A stretch of DNA of 64,000 nucleotides from Neolewinella aurantiaca. GTDB lineage: Bacteria; Bacteroidota; Bacteroidia; Chitinophagales; Saprospiraceae. Under the pieces are notes generated by a model. The model did not search any database. It saw nothing but the letters and a program-made list of their open reading frames with translations, and was not told where the DNA came from. Position numbers and translations under genes: made by a program. Positions 40,741 to 50,289 of this stretch are shown here, one piece after another; positions within the stretch are counted from its first letter, which is position 1, and the number at the start of each line of letters is the position of its first letter. The stretch is from NCBI RefSeq assembly GCF_008014675.1, contig NZ_VOXD01000021.1, forward strand, positions 1 through 64,000, given 5' to 3'.

Positions 40741-40860
40741 GACCTCATTCACCCCACTAAAACGGAATCTTTAATGTCTTACCGACGCACCGGTGCGGTA
40801 GGCAAACACAACACCACACCCCGGAAAGCGTTAATTCACCAGATCAAACTAACTACTGAA

Positions 40861-41646
40861 ATGAGAACCACACTAACCATCACACTGCTCAGCCTGCTGT
40901 TTCTGACGTCCTGCAATCAGGCTAAGGTCAAAGAGCTCGAAGTAAAACTCAGCTCCAGTGAACAGCAACGTGAGATGCTGGCCACCCAGCTGGAAAGCGT
41001 TCAACGCACCAACGGAGACCTGCTTAACCGCATGGAAGATCTTTCCGTAATCAGCAAAGAAGGCGCAACTTCTATACGTGAAAGTCTGCAGAGCATCAGT
41101 GGCCAAACGAGCTACATCCGTGACCTCAACACCTCCATTCAGCGCAAAGACAGCCTCAACCTGGCGCTGGTGATGAACCTGAAGCGCTCACTCGACGATG
41201 TTGGCGGCGAAGACATCGACGTCGAAGTACGTGGCGGTAAGGTGCACGTCAGCATCTCCGATAAAATGCTCTTCAACTCGGGCTCCGCCCGCGTAAATGC
41301 TACCGCCGAGCGGGTGCTGGAAAACATCAGCACGGTCCTCAACGATCACCGCGACCTCAACGTCATCGTTGAAGGCCATACCGACAATGTCCCCGTTAAC
41401 ATCAACGGTGTTCAGGACAACTGGGAACTTTCTACCCGCCGCGCCACTGCGGTAGTACGCAAGCTTGTCGACAAATTTTACGTCGATCCCGCCCGTCTCT
41501 CGGCCTCCGGCCGCGCTGAATTCGACCCACGCGGAGATAATACCACCGCCGAAGGCCGTGCCAAAAACCGTCGCACCGAGATCGTCATCACGCCTAACCT
41601 CGACGAGTTCTTCCAGCTCGCAAAAGACAACGGCGTAGCCGGGTAA
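40861..41646 (+). CDS. OmpA-family lipoprotein with coiled coil
   Basis: A 261-residue outer-membrane lipoprotein (signal ending LLFLTSC). An N-terminal coiled coil (AKVKELEVKLSSSEQQREMLATQLESVQ) is followed by a C-terminal OmpA peptidoglycan-binding domain (residues ~140-250: FNSGSARVNATAERVLENI, VEGHTDNVPV, LSTRRATAVVRKL, NRRTEIVI). It anchors the outer membrane to the cell wall, like Pal or MotB-type modules. ATG 40861 is preferred to the frame start 40774 because the lipoprotein signal begins there. Confidence 0.93.
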   Translation: MRTTLTITLLSLLFLTSCNQAKVKELEVKLSSSEQQREMLATQLESVQRTNGDLLNRMEDLSVISKEGATSIRESLQSISGQTSYIRDLNTSIQRKDSLNLALVMNLKRSLDDVGGEDIDVEVRGGKVHVSISDKMLFNSGSARVNATAERVLENISTVLNDHRDLNVIVEGHTDNVPVNINGVQDNWELSTRRATAVVRKLVDKFYVDPARLSASGRAEFDPRGDNTTAEGRAKNRRTEIVITPNLDEFFQLAKDNGVAG

Positions 41647-41652
41647 CCCTAC

Positions 41653-41718
41653 CGGTGGAGGGGTTGCGACTGAAAACCAGCGCCGGCACACCGGCTAACA
41701 ATTCCTCCACCGCTTTTT
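41653..41718 (+). terminator. Terminator after the OmpA-family gene
   Basis: CGGTGGAGG (41653-41661) and CCTCCACCG (41704-41712) form a stem that encloses a second hairpin, GCCGG-CACA-CCGGC (41682-41695), followed by CTTTTTA. It ends at the recN stop codon. Confidence 0.6.
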
Positions 41719-43378
41719 ATCCCTCAACCAGTTCCCGGGCGTTCTCCAGGGCACCGTCTGAAGGCGGGTTCTGCGACAGCATCACCGCGATGCTACGGAT
41801 GCGCTCTTCCTGGTTGAGTTCGCGCACCTTTGTGATGGTCCGGGCCGCATCGTCGTGGTCTTGCTTGTACACGAAGTAATGGCGATCGGCACGGCTGGCC
41901 ACCTGCGGGCTGTGCGTGATGACCACGACCTGATGATGCTGGCTGAGATCGGTCAGGATCTTACCCATTTTCTGGGCTACGTCTCCGGATACTCCGGAGT
42001 CAATTTCATCGAAAATGAGGGTAGGCAGTTCCATCGCTGAAGCGACGAGGGACTTTGTCACCAGTGCCAAACGGCTCATTTCTCCGCCCGAAGCGGCGGC
42101 TTTGATGGTCTGGAGTCTTCCGCCTTTGTTGGCGCTGAAAAGGAATTGTACGTCATCGAGACCGTGTGGTCCCGGCTCCGCGAGTTCCTTGAAGTCGACC
42201 ACGAGCTGAGCATTTTCCATGCTGAGCTCAGCGAGTTGCTCCTGAACCTGCTTTCCGAATTGAGGAGCCACTTTCTTGCGGCCCTTGCGCAACTGAAGAC
42301 CTGACTTTTGCAGTGCTTCAGTAATCGTTTTCTGCTCCGCGGTCAGTTTCTCGATCTCTCCACCAAGATCAGCGAAATGGCCCAGACGACCGGAAAGCTC
42401 CTCATAGATAGCCAGTAACTCCCCGACGGAGGTTACCGAGTGCTTATTCTGAAGGCGGTAGATGAGATTGATACGTTCCTCCACTTCTTCGAGTCGTTCC
42501 GGGTTGACCTCAGTATCGTCGCCGAAGGCTTCGAGGTCCGATGCGACCTCATCCAACTCGAGGCGGATACCCTCGAATCGGTCGTAGATGTCTTTGAGTT
42601 TAGGGTCTCCGGCAGCGAGCGGCAGAAGCTTATGCCCGATGGAGAGGAGTTGGTCCGTTACGGCATTGTCGTCTTCGGAGAGATAATGAAACACACCGTT
42701 CGTGAGTTGCTTGATCTCATCGGCGTTACTCAGGCGGTGGCGCTCACCTTCCAGTTCTTCCTGCTCTCCGGCGAGGAGGGCGGCTTCATCGAACTCATTG
42801 ACCTGAAACTCGATGAACTCCTGCTCGCGACGCGCCTGAGCAGCTTCCTCGTTGAGCTGGTTGAGACGGCGACGATTGGCCTGCAGTGTGGCGTACTGCT
42901 TCCGATAAACGGCCACTGCATCCCGCTGCCGAGCCAGCGCATCCAACAGTTCCAGCTGAAACTCAGCGTTGTTGATATAAAGCGTATCGAACTGCTGGTG
43001 CAGATCAATCAACGTATTGCCCAGTTGCTGCAACACTTTCAGGTTGGCCGGCGTATCGTTCACGAAGGCACGGCTTTTACCCGAGGGCGTAATCTCCCGA
43101 CGTATGATCAACTCGGTATCGTAATCCAGGTCCTGCTCCTCGAAGAAAGCTTTGAGGTTGTAGGCAGAGATATTGAATCGTCCTTCTATGATACACTTTT
43201 TACCGGTATCAAAAAGCGTCTTGCCGTCGGCCCTTCCCCCCAAAATGAGGCTCAAAGCTCCAAGAACAATAGATTTGCCGGCACCGGTTTCGCCGGTAAT
43301 GATGCTCAGGCCCTCCGCAAAATCGAGCTGGAGTTCTTCGATGATCGCGTAATTGCGGATGTGAAGGCGTTGAATCAT
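41717..43378 (-). CDS. recN: DNA repair protein RecN
   Basis: A 553-residue SMC-like ATPase for double-strand-break repair: Walker A GETGAGKSIV (residues ~31-38), a long coiled-coil middle (~150-360) with the RecN-specific QFDTLYINNAEFQLELLD, the signature ASGGEMSRLALVTKSL, and Walker B LIFDEIDSGVSGDVAQKMG. Length agrees with the family. Convergent with ompA. A minus-strand TAAATTTG box (43401-43408) may be the promoter. Confidence 0.96.
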   Translation of the reverse strand: MIQRLHIRNYAIIEELQLDFAEGLSIITGETGAGKSIVLGALSLILGGRADGKTLFDTGKKCIIEGRFNISAYNLKAFFEEQDLDYDTELIIRREITPSGKSRAFVNDTPANLKVLQQLGNTLIDLHQQFDTLYINNAEFQLELLDALARQRDAVAVYRKQYATLQANRRRLNQLNEEAAQARREQEFIEFQVNEFDEAALLAGEQEELEGERHRLSNADEIKQLTNGVFHYLSEDDNAVTDQLLSIGHKLLPLAAGDPKLKDIYDRFEGIRLELDEVASDLEAFGDDTEVNPERLEEVEERINLIYRLQNKHSVTSVGELLAIYEELSGRLGHFADLGGEIEKLTAEQKTITEALQKSGLQLRKGRKKVAPQFGKQVQEQLAELSMENAQLVVDFKELAEPGPHGLDDVQFLFSANKGGRLQTIKAAASGGEMSRLALVTKSLVASAMELPTLIFDEIDSGVSGDVAQKMGKILTDLSQHHQVVVITHSPQVASRADRHYFVYKQDHDDAARTITKVRELNQEERIRSIAVMLSQNPPSDGALENARELVEG

Positions 43379-43545
43379 TGGCTGTTTTGTTGGGAAAGTG
43401 CAAATTTACAAACAACTAAAGAATAATTAGCAGTCGGCATTGATTTTGTTCGGCTGGGCCGGCTTTTCGGAGCCCGGAAAATCTTCGTTGTCGGGCCATT
43501 ACCCACATTCTGATTTTCCACCTCAGCCTCCGTCCTTTCCAGCAA

Positions 43546-43564
43546 GCTGCGCCTGAGGCGCAGC
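43546..43564. repeat. Perfect 8-bp hairpin, intergenic
   Basis: GCTGCGCC-TGA-GGCGCAGC, between recN and the small lipoprotein gene. The following CAGCGGAGAG...ACCAAA is also found at 24112-24130, suggesting a second, weaker dispersed motif. Confidence 0.5.
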
Positions 43565-43674
43565 GGAGAGAGAACCAAAAACGTCCAACAATGTGGCCAT
43601 TGCCAATAATATTTCCGGAAATGCCCGTTAATGCCGCGGGGTAACCTAGTTTTGCGGAGCAAAAAAACCAACCT

Positions 43675-44154
43675 ATGCGCATCCTCTGCTCAATGTTTCT
43701 TACCCTCGTTCTGTTTTCATGCGGTGCCGATTCCGATGCCGGCAAGTGGAAACCACTTGACCTGATGAAGTACAACATCCCCGTGACGATTGCCGCACCC
43801 GACAGTGCGAAAGTCTCTGCCACTAACCTCTCCGGAATAATGCAAGACGTCACGATCAAGAGCGCAGACGATCGTTACTCCGTCCAGGTGCTTGCCAGCA
43901 GGGCGGCATCCAACGACATGGCCAAACTTAAAGCCGAACAGTTGGACCTTGTCCGTGACAATCGTTATTTCGAGAGCATCGTCCGGGAAGAAGAGGACGG
44001 GTTTATCTTCCAGAATATGATTGACTCCACTTCTCTCTACGGGTTCCGGTACATTATCTACCAGGGCGACCAGGAGTTCGTTTTCCAAAATGCATTCGAC
44101 GGTACTTTCAATCTCGCTGAGATCGAAGCCATGTACGAAGCGGTAAAGCAATGA
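43675..44154 (+). CDS. Small lipoprotein, unknown function
   Basis: A 159-residue lipoprotein (signal MRILCSMFLTLVLFSC). The rest is a mixed alpha/beta domain with a regular pattern (DLMKYNIPVTIAAPDSAKV, GFRYIIYQGDQEFVFQNAFDG) that I do not recognise. A -7-like TAGTTTTG box lies ~20 bp upstream. It is followed 100 bp later by the popT-like gene. Confidence 0.75.
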   Translation: MRILCSMFLTLVLFSCGADSDAGKWKPLDLMKYNIPVTIAAPDSAKVSATNLSGIMQDVTIKSADDRYSVQVLASRAASNDMAKLKAEQLDLVRDNRYFESIVREEEDGFIFQNMIDSTSLYGFRYIIYQGDQEFVFQNAFDGTFNLAEIEAMYEAVKQ

Positions 44155-44254
44155 TAAAGTCTGGCAAACAGAGCCCGGAGGAAACGTAAAAACTGCGTCC
44201 CTCTGAAACTCGAGCGGACAATAGCACTTTTCAGACCTCAAGACCAGAAGATAA

Positions 44255-45208
44255 ATGAGTATATCAACAATTCTAAAAGGCATGGCCATGGGAATGGCGG
44301 AAGCCATACCCGGTGTCAGTGGCGGTACCATTGCCTTCATCACCGGCATTTATGCCCGCTTACTGGAAGCTATCGGAGGCATCCTCGGTCCCAGGGTATT
44401 GGGAGCATTGCGCAAAGAAGGTATAGCAGCTGCCTGGAAGGCTGCCGACGGCGGTTTTATCCTGCAACTGGGCATCGGGATGGTAGTCGGCCTGGGCATT
44501 GCGGTATTCTCGATTACAGAATTGCTGGAACTTTACCCTCCGGTGGTCTGGGCCTTTTTCTTCGGGCTCATCATCGCTTCGGCGGTTTACATTGGTAAAC
44601 AAATCACACAGTGGAGTTTTGCGGCAATTGCGCTGCTCATCTTCGGCACAGCCTTTGCTTTCTGGCTAACTACCATTAACCCGATGGCGGGAAGTACCAG
44701 CCCTGTGCTGGTGTTTCTTGCGGGTATGATCGCTATTTCGGCACTGATTTTACCCGGCATTTCTGGCTCATTCATTCTTCTTTTGCTGGGTATGTACACT
44801 CCGGTATTTACAGCTGTTCGGAATATGGCCGGAGGGGATACGGGAGCCTTGCTGACCGTCGCCATCTTCGCGTTTGGCTGCCTGGCGGGTCTCGCTGTTT
44901 TCAGCCGGGTCATCACCTACACATTCAAGACATTCCCGAACCAGACCATGGCTTTACTGACTGGTTTCATGCTCGGTTCATTGCGTACGCTGTGGCCATG
45001 GCAAAACGTGCTCTCCACGCGCATCGACAGTTCGGGCGAAGAGGTTCCGTTGTTGCAAAAGCCCGTCCTCCCCGCATCGTACGAAGGTGACTCCACCTTC
45101 CTCGTGGGTGTTATTCTTGCTTTCCTCGCTGGTCTCGCCATCGTTTACGTGATGGACCGTTTTGCTCCTCCCGTAGAAGAGGAAGTTGAAGTACTGGAAG
45201 AAGTTTAA
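44255..45208 (+). CDS. DUF368 (PopT-type) undecaprenyl-phosphate translocase
   Basis: A 317-residue polytopic membrane protein. The two duplicated DUF368 motifs, EAIPGVSGGTIAFITGIYARL (near residue 15) and ALILPGISGSFILLLLGMYTPV (near residue 165), form the inverted-repeat core. DUF368/PopT proteins recycle undecaprenyl phosphate across the membrane for cell-wall and envelope glycan synthesis. The C-terminus is acidic. A dispersed-element copy abuts its stop codon. Confidence 0.9.
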   Translation: MSISTILKGMAMGMAEAIPGVSGGTIAFITGIYARLLEAIGGILGPRVLGALRKEGIAAAWKAADGGFILQLGIGMVVGLGIAVFSITELLELYPPVVWAFFFGLIIASAVYIGKQITQWSFAAIALLIFGTAFAFWLTTINPMAGSTSPVLVFLAGMIAISALILPGISGSFILLLLGMYTPVFTAVRNMAGGDTGALLTVAIFAFGCLAGLAVFSRVITYTFKTFPNQTMALLTGFMLGSLRTLWPWQNVLSTRIDSSGEEVPLLQKPVLPASYEGDSTFLVGVILAFLAGLAIVYVMDRFAPPVEEEVEVLEEV

Positions 45209-45226
45209 GGCGCGGCCGCAGGTGCC
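45209..45226 (+). repeat. Dispersed element copy directly after the popT-like stop
   Basis: GGCGCGGCCGCAGGTGCC begins at the base after TAA (45206-45208). Confidence 0.75.
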
Positions 45227-45387
45227 AGGCTGAGCTTTTAGAAGTTGGAGTCTACGAAGTATTGCCACCGGCAGAATCAATATAATCGTGTTTCTTGTGA
45301 TGCACTCGTTTTGGTGCACCTCTCAATCGACTGCACGAAGTACCTCCGAAGCACACCAACAAAAGAGAACACAGAACTAAACTTTCA

Positions 45388-46188
45388 ATGACCTACGGAC
45401 TAATTGGCTTCCCTCTTTCCCACTCCTTCAGCCAGGGCCATTTCACCGAGAAGTTCACCAAGCTTGGCCTTGCGGATACGCATCAGTACCTGAACTTCGC
45501 CATAGAAGACTTTAAGGGCTTCGACGACCTGCGGGCTCAACACCCCGACCTTAAGGGCATCAATGTTACTATCCCGCATAAGCAGAACGTGATCCCTTAC
45601 CTCGATCGCCTGGATCCTGCTGCGAAGAACATCGGGGCAGTGAACTGCATCCGCATCGAAAAAGACGGAACGCTGACCGGGTATAACACCGATTACCTCG
45701 CCTTCCAAACCGACTTACTGGAATTTCTGCGGGAGTACAACTGGACCGAACACGCTTATGGCCTCCCCCACGACGAAGACCTGCTGGAAACCTTCCTCAA
45801 AGAAACCAACGCGCTGGTGCTTGGCACCGGCGGTGCGTCTCTGGCCGTACACGAAGCCCTGCAGGAGTTGGGCGTTACCACTCAGGCCGTAAGTCGTTCT
45901 GCGGGCAAAAACCGGATCACTTACTCCGACCTTAGCCCCGCGCTCATTCAGGACTACCACATTATCGTAAATACAACTCCACTGGGCATGTACCCCAACG
46001 CAGACGCCTGCCCGGACCTCCCCTACGAAGCGCTGGGGCCAGCACATTTCTGTTATGACCTCGTGTACAACCCGAACCCTACCCTGTTCCTGCAAAAGGC
46101 CGCAGCGGCCGGAGCAGGCACCGGAGCCGGGATACGAATGCTGGTGCACCAGGCAGAAGCCGGATGGCGGATCTGGGGCGAAGGCTAG
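45388..46188 (+). CDS. aroE: Shikimate dehydrogenase
   Basis: A 266-residue NADP-dependent enzyme of aromatic amino acid synthesis (3-dehydroshikimate to shikimate). Shikimate site: FPLSHSFSQGHF and the catalytic Lys in INVTIPHKQNVIPYL (~65). The conserved Asp is in YNTDYLAF (~110). Dinucleotide loop: VLGTGGASLAVH (~148). Ending: MLVHQAEAGWRIW. It carries an ~20-residue insertion between the catalytic and nucleotide domains compared with the shortest family members. It is monocistronic. Confidence 0.95.
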   Translation: MTYGLIGFPLSHSFSQGHFTEKFTKLGLADTHQYLNFAIEDFKGFDDLRAQHPDLKGINVTIPHKQNVIPYLDRLDPAAKNIGAVNCIRIEKDGTLTGYNTDYLAFQTDLLEFLREYNWTEHAYGLPHDEDLLETFLKETNALVLGTGGASLAVHEALQELGVTTQAVSRSAGKNRITYSDLSPALIQDYHIIVNTTPLGMYPNADACPDLPYEALGPAHFCYDLVYNPNPTLFLQKAAAAGAGTGAGIRMLVHQAEAGWRIWGEG

Positions 46189-46245
46189 TGGACCAGCCAG
46201 CAAATATCGTCACACTCCAAGCTGAGTTTTTTCATCCTGCTACAG

Positions 46246-47274
46246 CTAACTATTCCTGCGTAGAATTTTTACAATTCGACTGAACACAATTTCCGAAAGG
46301 TTCCATTCGTAACCATTAAAGTCGGTAGTATTGATGAACTGCACAACGACTGCGTCGATGTCCTTATGGTACGCTGCGAGGCTCTGGTAACCGACCACCA
46401 GACCTCCATGATTGTATTCATAGGGATATATCTCCTGTTCTCCTTCTTCGAATACTGACCCGTCGTTCAGGGCGCGCAAGAACCTACCCACATCTTCTGC
46501 CGTGGCCAGCATTCCGTTTTCATTCTCCTTGAAATCATCATCGTCACCTACGTAATATCCGCTCATAACGTCGTCTAAGTTTACCTCAGAAGTCGAGAAG
46601 AAGGTATTTTCCAACTTAAGGAGAACGAGGATTTCAGCCTTGATGTACTCATGATGATTGTAGCCCAGAACGTTGTCCATAATCCTTCTGAGGAGTAGAT
46701 AATTAGTGTTTGAATAACCATATCCCTGATCCGGCTTAAACTCTGCTGGCAGATCGAGAGCGAAATTCAGGGCGTCTTTGCTGTTTTCCTGCTCATTGAC
46801 CCAGTAAGCAGGATCGTCCGTAAAATTTGGAATTCCGGACCGATGCTGAATCATCATCCTTAGGGTGATTTTCTCTGAATTTTCGATCCGCCCCTTTAAT
46901 TCCGGAAGGTAATCTGCCAGTGACTTATCAAAATCCAAACGATTTTCCCTGACCAACTTAGTGGCCGCCACAGCCGTGTACAGCTTGCTGATGCTGGCTA
47001 TTTTGAACAATGATTCCGGGTCGGCAGGTATCTTCTCTTTTCTGTCCTTCCAGCCACCGGTATAAAATGCTGGTGGCTTCCCGGCCTGGTCTACGTAAAC
47101 AATCATCCCGTCAAATCCGTGTCCGATTGCCTCGTCTACTTGCTCTTGAACGGTATCAGGGATTGGCAGAATCCACACCTTTACCAGAATCCACGGAACG
47201 AAATACAACGAAACTAGTGTCCCTACGAGCAGTATTCCCCTCACGATCCATTTGGCTTTCTTATTCTTTATCAT
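46246..47274 (-). CDS. Serine beta-lactamase-fold hydrolase (class C type)
   Basis: A 342-residue membrane-anchored serine hydrolase with one N-terminal helix. Catalytic SxxK is in FKIASISKLYTAVAATKL (Ser near residue 93), the YxN motif is in GYGYSNTNYLLLRRIM, and an HGG-like third motif is in YEYNHGGLVVGYQSLA. It is probably a DD-peptidase or esterase rather than a resistance enzyme. It shares a 4-bp overlap (ATGA) with the upstream DUF2200 gene, so the two are translationally coupled. Confidence 0.88.
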   Translation of the reverse strand: MIKNKKAKWIVRGILLVGTLVSLYFVPWILVKVWILPIPDTVQEQVDEAIGHGFDGMIVYVDQAGKPPAFYTGGWKDRKEKIPADPESLFKIASISKLYTAVAATKLVRENRLDFDKSLADYLPELKGRIENSEKITLRMMIQHRSGIPNFTDDPAYWVNEQENSKDALNFALDLPAEFKPDQGYGYSNTNYLLLRRIMDNVLGYNHHEYIKAEILVLLKLENTFFSTSEVNLDDVMSGYYVGDDDDFKENENGMLATAEDVGRFLRALNDGSVFEEGEQEIYPYEYNHGGLVVGYQSLAAYHKDIDAVVVQFINTTDFNGYEWNLSEIVFSRIVKILRRNS

Positions 47275-47645
47275 TTTACTTCCCGTAGTATCTTTTCCAT
47301 CTTTCTGCCTCTTGCCAATTCATCGATCAGCTTTTCCATACGTCTGCATTGCTTGTACACTTCGAACTCGTCTTCGATCTCCTCAATACGGTACCCGCAG
47401 ACCACGCCTTTAATGAGACCGGCGTTGGGGTGTATTGTAGCTTTTTGAAAGAAGGTTCTGAAGGTTACTTTTTCGTCGATAAGTGTCTGTAATTCTTTTT
47501 CATCAAGGCCGGTAAACCATCCTAAAACCTGATCGATTTCTTGTTTTGTCCTGCCATTCTTCTCCACCCTTTTTAAGTAATGTGGATAAATGGAGCCAAA
47601 TATCATTTCAGCTACTTTCTCATTTTTCTCGGCGGTAACTTTCAT
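47271..47645 (-). CDS. DUF2200 protein
   Basis: A 124-residue soluble protein matching DUF2200: AEMIFGSIYPHYLKRVEKNGRTKQEIDQVLGWFTG, FFQKATIHPNAGLIKGVVCGYRIEEIEDE, and a basic helical C-terminus. The function is unknown. The stop overlaps the start of the serine hydrolase gene by four bases. Confidence 0.85.
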   Translation of the reverse strand: MKVTAEKNEKVAEMIFGSIYPHYLKRVEKNGRTKQEIDQVLGWFTGLDEKELQTLIDEKVTFRTFFQKATIHPNAGLIKGVVCGYRIEEIEDEFEVYKQCRRMEKLIDELARGRKMEKILREVK

Positions 47646-48048
47646 CTCTATTTGATTTACGTCGGTTTAAATAATTTTCGTGTGAGTTACGGATACAAAA
47701 TTCTCTCCCGGCATCCCGCCTGGAGGGCCCAAAGCAGTAGGCGACGTGTTGATCACAAAATACACCTAAAACTACGGTTATTCTGGCTTTGATGTTACGG
47801 TAAAGTAGGTTAACAACATACGAATCACTCTTTAAGCAGACAGCTCTGAACAGATGCAACCGATAGATGGCAGGCATCTCTCCGGCGAGCGTTTGGGAAG
47901 CTAGCTAAAGCCTCCTTGCCTCAAAAGCATTTATTGCACCCGCGGCCGCGCCCGCAGAAAGCGTAAGAGACCACCGTGTATATGATTACTCAGGAGCGGC
48001 AATTTGTCCTTCTAAAACCCAGACAATAACATATCGCTAAAAACACGT
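47646..48048. other. Divergent intergenic region
   Basis: About 400 bp between divergent genes with no credible ORF. It contains a dispersed-element copy (47934-47953) and the promoter-proximal sequence of the ABC exporter gene. Confidence 0.6.
47934..47953 (-). repeat. Dispersed element copy, intergenic
   Basis: TTGCACCCGCGGCCGCGCCC, the minus form with one substitution (CC for CT), ~110 bp before the ABC exporter gene. Confidence 0.75.
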
Positions 48049-48056
48049 TATCTTTA
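48049..48056 (+). promoter_or_regulatory. -7 box (TATCTTTA) for the C39 ABC exporter gene
   Basis: A near-consensus octamer seven bases before the ATG at 48064, implying a very short leader. Confidence 0.4.
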
Positions 48057-48063
48057 CATCAAT

Positions 48064-50259
48064 ATGTTAGGGTTTACCTATTATCAGCAACTCGAGGAAA
48101 TGGATTGCGGTGCTGCCTGTCTGCGGATGGTAGCACGTCACCACGGCCGTTATTACAGCCTGGAGCACTTGCGCGAAAAAACACGCATCAGCCGCGAGGG
48201 GGTCAGTTTGCTGGGGATCAGTGAAGGCGCTGAGGCCATTGGCCTGCAGACCCTTGCCCTCCCCGTGACCCTAGACCAGCTGGAAGAAGAAATTCCGCTG
48301 CCCTGTATCCTTCCCTGGGACGAAGAGCATTTTGTTGTTCTTCACCGCGTTCGTAACGGGCGCTACTTTGTTGCCAATCCCGATCCTGCTTTCGGAAAAA
48401 TGGAGTTGAGCCGTTCTGATTTCCGTCAGCACTGGGCCACCACACAACAGCCTAACGGACGCCCGATCGGTAACGTACTCGTACTGGAAAGTACGCCTGA
48501 CTTTTTCGCCAAAGACCGCGAAGGCATCGATAAAAGCAGCTGGACCTACGTTGCCGAATACTTCCGCAACTACAGCGGCCTGCTCTGGCAGTTCGGTGCC
48601 GGTCTGTTGCTGGCCAGCATGCTTCAGATCGTGATGCCCTACCTGCTGAAGAACATGGTAGACTTCGGCATCGTCCATGACGATTACAACTTCATCGTTC
48701 TCGTGGTCATCGCCCAGGGTGTTTTATTGCTTTCTACTACCCTGCTCGGCGCTCTGCGCCGCTACATCATGTTGCACATCGGGGGGCGCGTCAATGTTGG
48801 CCTGGTAAGCGATTACATCAAGAAACTAACCCAATTGCCCCTCGAGTTCTTCGATAGCCGCAGCCGGGGCGATCTGCTGCAACGCATCAATGACCACGAG
48901 CGGCTTCAGAATTTCCTGACGGGCCCCACGCTTGTCAGGGTCTTCAGCATGATCAATTTCGTGGCTTTTGCCGTCGTGCTCGCGCTGTGGAGTACAACGC
49001 TGTTTTTCATCTTTCTTACCGGCACGTTGCTCAATGTTTTGTGGGTCAGCTATCAGGAAAGTCGCAAGCGCGACCTCGACTTCAAGCTGTTCGAGCAAAG
49101 CGCGGCCGGTAAAGAGCAGTTGATGGAGATCATCGACGGTATGCAGGAAATAAAACAGGGTAACGCCGCGCGGCAAAAACGCTGGGCCTGGGAACGGAAG
49201 CGTTCGGGGCAGTACCGCACCAGAGTACGCCTCAGTCATATCAACCAGTGGCAAACCACCGGTGGTACGGCCATTAATCAGCTGAAGAACCTAATGATCA
49301 CACTGGTAGCGGCGACTGCTGTTTTGCAGGGCCAGCTCAGCATCGGGACACTCGTGGCTATTCACTACATTCTGGCCCAGCTCGACAGTCCGATCGAAGA
49401 CTTCACCGAGTTCGTCCGTGGTTACCGCGAAAGTATGATCAGTCTTGAACGGATGAACGAGATCCACAATAAGTCGGACGAACAAGACACGAACCACCGG
49501 TTGAGTGTGGTGCCCGGCAACGGAAACATTCAGCTCAAAGAGGTTGGCTTTCACTACAACCTGCCCAATGCTCCTCAGGTGCTGCGCAACATCAATGCCA
49601 TCATCCCTGCGGGAAAAGTAACTGCCATCGTTGGCACCTCAGGCAGCGGAAAGTCTACCTTGCTCAAGCTGTTGCAAGGCTTCTATACGCCCAGCGAGGG
49701 AGAAATCATGGTAGGCGGCACCAATCTCTCCACCCTCAACAAAACGTTCTGGAGGTCGATATCAGGTGTCGTTTCACAGGATGGCTACATCTTCAGTGAC
49801 ACTATCGCCAGAAACATCGCCCTGGGCGAGGAATACATCGATCAGGCACGTCTCATCCGGGCCGTAAAAATTGCCCAGATAGAACGATTCATCGATCGTT
49901 TACCGCAGGGCTACGGAACCATCATCGGAGAAGCCGGAGCCGGGCTCAGCCGGGGGCAGCAGCAACGCCTGCTGATTGCCCGCGCTATCTACCACCAGCC
50001 GAAGTACCTCTTTCTCGACGAAGCCACCACCGGGCTCAACGCCTTCACAGAGGTAACGATCATGGATGAGCTTTTTGAGTACATGGAGGGTTCAACGATC
50101 GTTATCGTTGCCCACCGCCACTCCACTTTCGAGCGGGCCGATCACATCATCGTCGTTAACGACGGCGAAATCGTCGAGCAGGGCAGCCACCGCGAACTCA
50201 TGGCTACCCGGTCTAACTATTTCCGGTTGGTCAGGAACCAAACCCTTCTGGGAAACTGA
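48064..50259 (+). CDS. C39-peptidase ABC exporter (bacteriocin/peptide processing and export)
   Basis: A 731-residue peptidase-containing ABC transporter that cleaves double-Gly-type leaders and exports the product. The C39 peptidase domain (~1-130) has Cys15 in EEMDCGAACLRM, His89 in EEHFVVLHRV and Asp107 in ANPDPAFGK, all present. Membrane domain ~165-440 (six helices) includes the helix-loop REQ-like segment QLPLEFFDSRSRGDLLQRIND. ATPase: Walker A GTSGSGKST (~523), signature LSRGQQQRL, Walker B YLFLDEAT, switch His IVAHRHST. It is followed by its HlyD-type partner; no precursor peptide gene with a GG leader is evident nearby. Confidence 0.95.
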   Translation: MLGFTYYQQLEEMDCGAACLRMVARHHGRYYSLEHLREKTRISREGVSLLGISEGAEAIGLQTLALPVTLDQLEEEIPLPCILPWDEEHFVVLHRVRNGRYFVANPDPAFGKMELSRSDFRQHWATTQQPNGRPIGNVLVLESTPDFFAKDREGIDKSSWTYVAEYFRNYSGLLWQFGAGLLLASMLQIVMPYLLKNMVDFGIVHDDYNFIVLVVIAQGVLLLSTTLLGALRRYIMLHIGGRVNVGLVSDYIKKLTQLPLEFFDSRSRGDLLQRINDHERLQNFLTGPTLVRVFSMINFVAFAVVLALWSTTLFFIFLTGTLLNVLWVSYQESRKRDLDFKLFEQSAAGKEQLMEIIDGMQEIKQGNAARQKRWAWERKRSGQYRTRVRLSHINQWQTTGGTAINQLKNLMITLVAATAVLQGQLSIGTLVAIHYILAQLDSPIEDFTEFVRGYRESMISLERMNEIHNKSDEQDTNHRLSVVPGNGNIQLKEVGFHYNLPNAPQVLRNINAIIPAGKVTAIVGTSGSGKSTLLKLLQGFYTPSEGEIMVGGTNLSTLNKTFWRSISGVVSQDGYIFSDTIARNIALGEEYIDQARLIRAVKIAQIERFIDRLPQGYGTIIGEAGAGLSRGQQQRLLIARAIYHQPKYLFLDEATTGLNAFTEVTIMDELFEYMEGSTIVIVAHRHSTFERADHIIVVNDGEIVEQGSHRELMATRSNYFRLVRNQTLLGN

Positions 50260-50289
50260 TGCAACGATCAGGCGCCCCGGTTCTCATCT

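Noticed and set aside
39796-40752. A 318-codon minus-strand frame opposite the DUF2027/Smr gene
   Set aside because: Shadow frame; the sense strand has full DUF2027 and Smr motifs.
42440-43426. A 328-codon plus-strand frame opposite recN
   Set aside because: Antisense shadow of RecN; Leu/Glu-rich codons read as Glu/Phe-rich nonsense.
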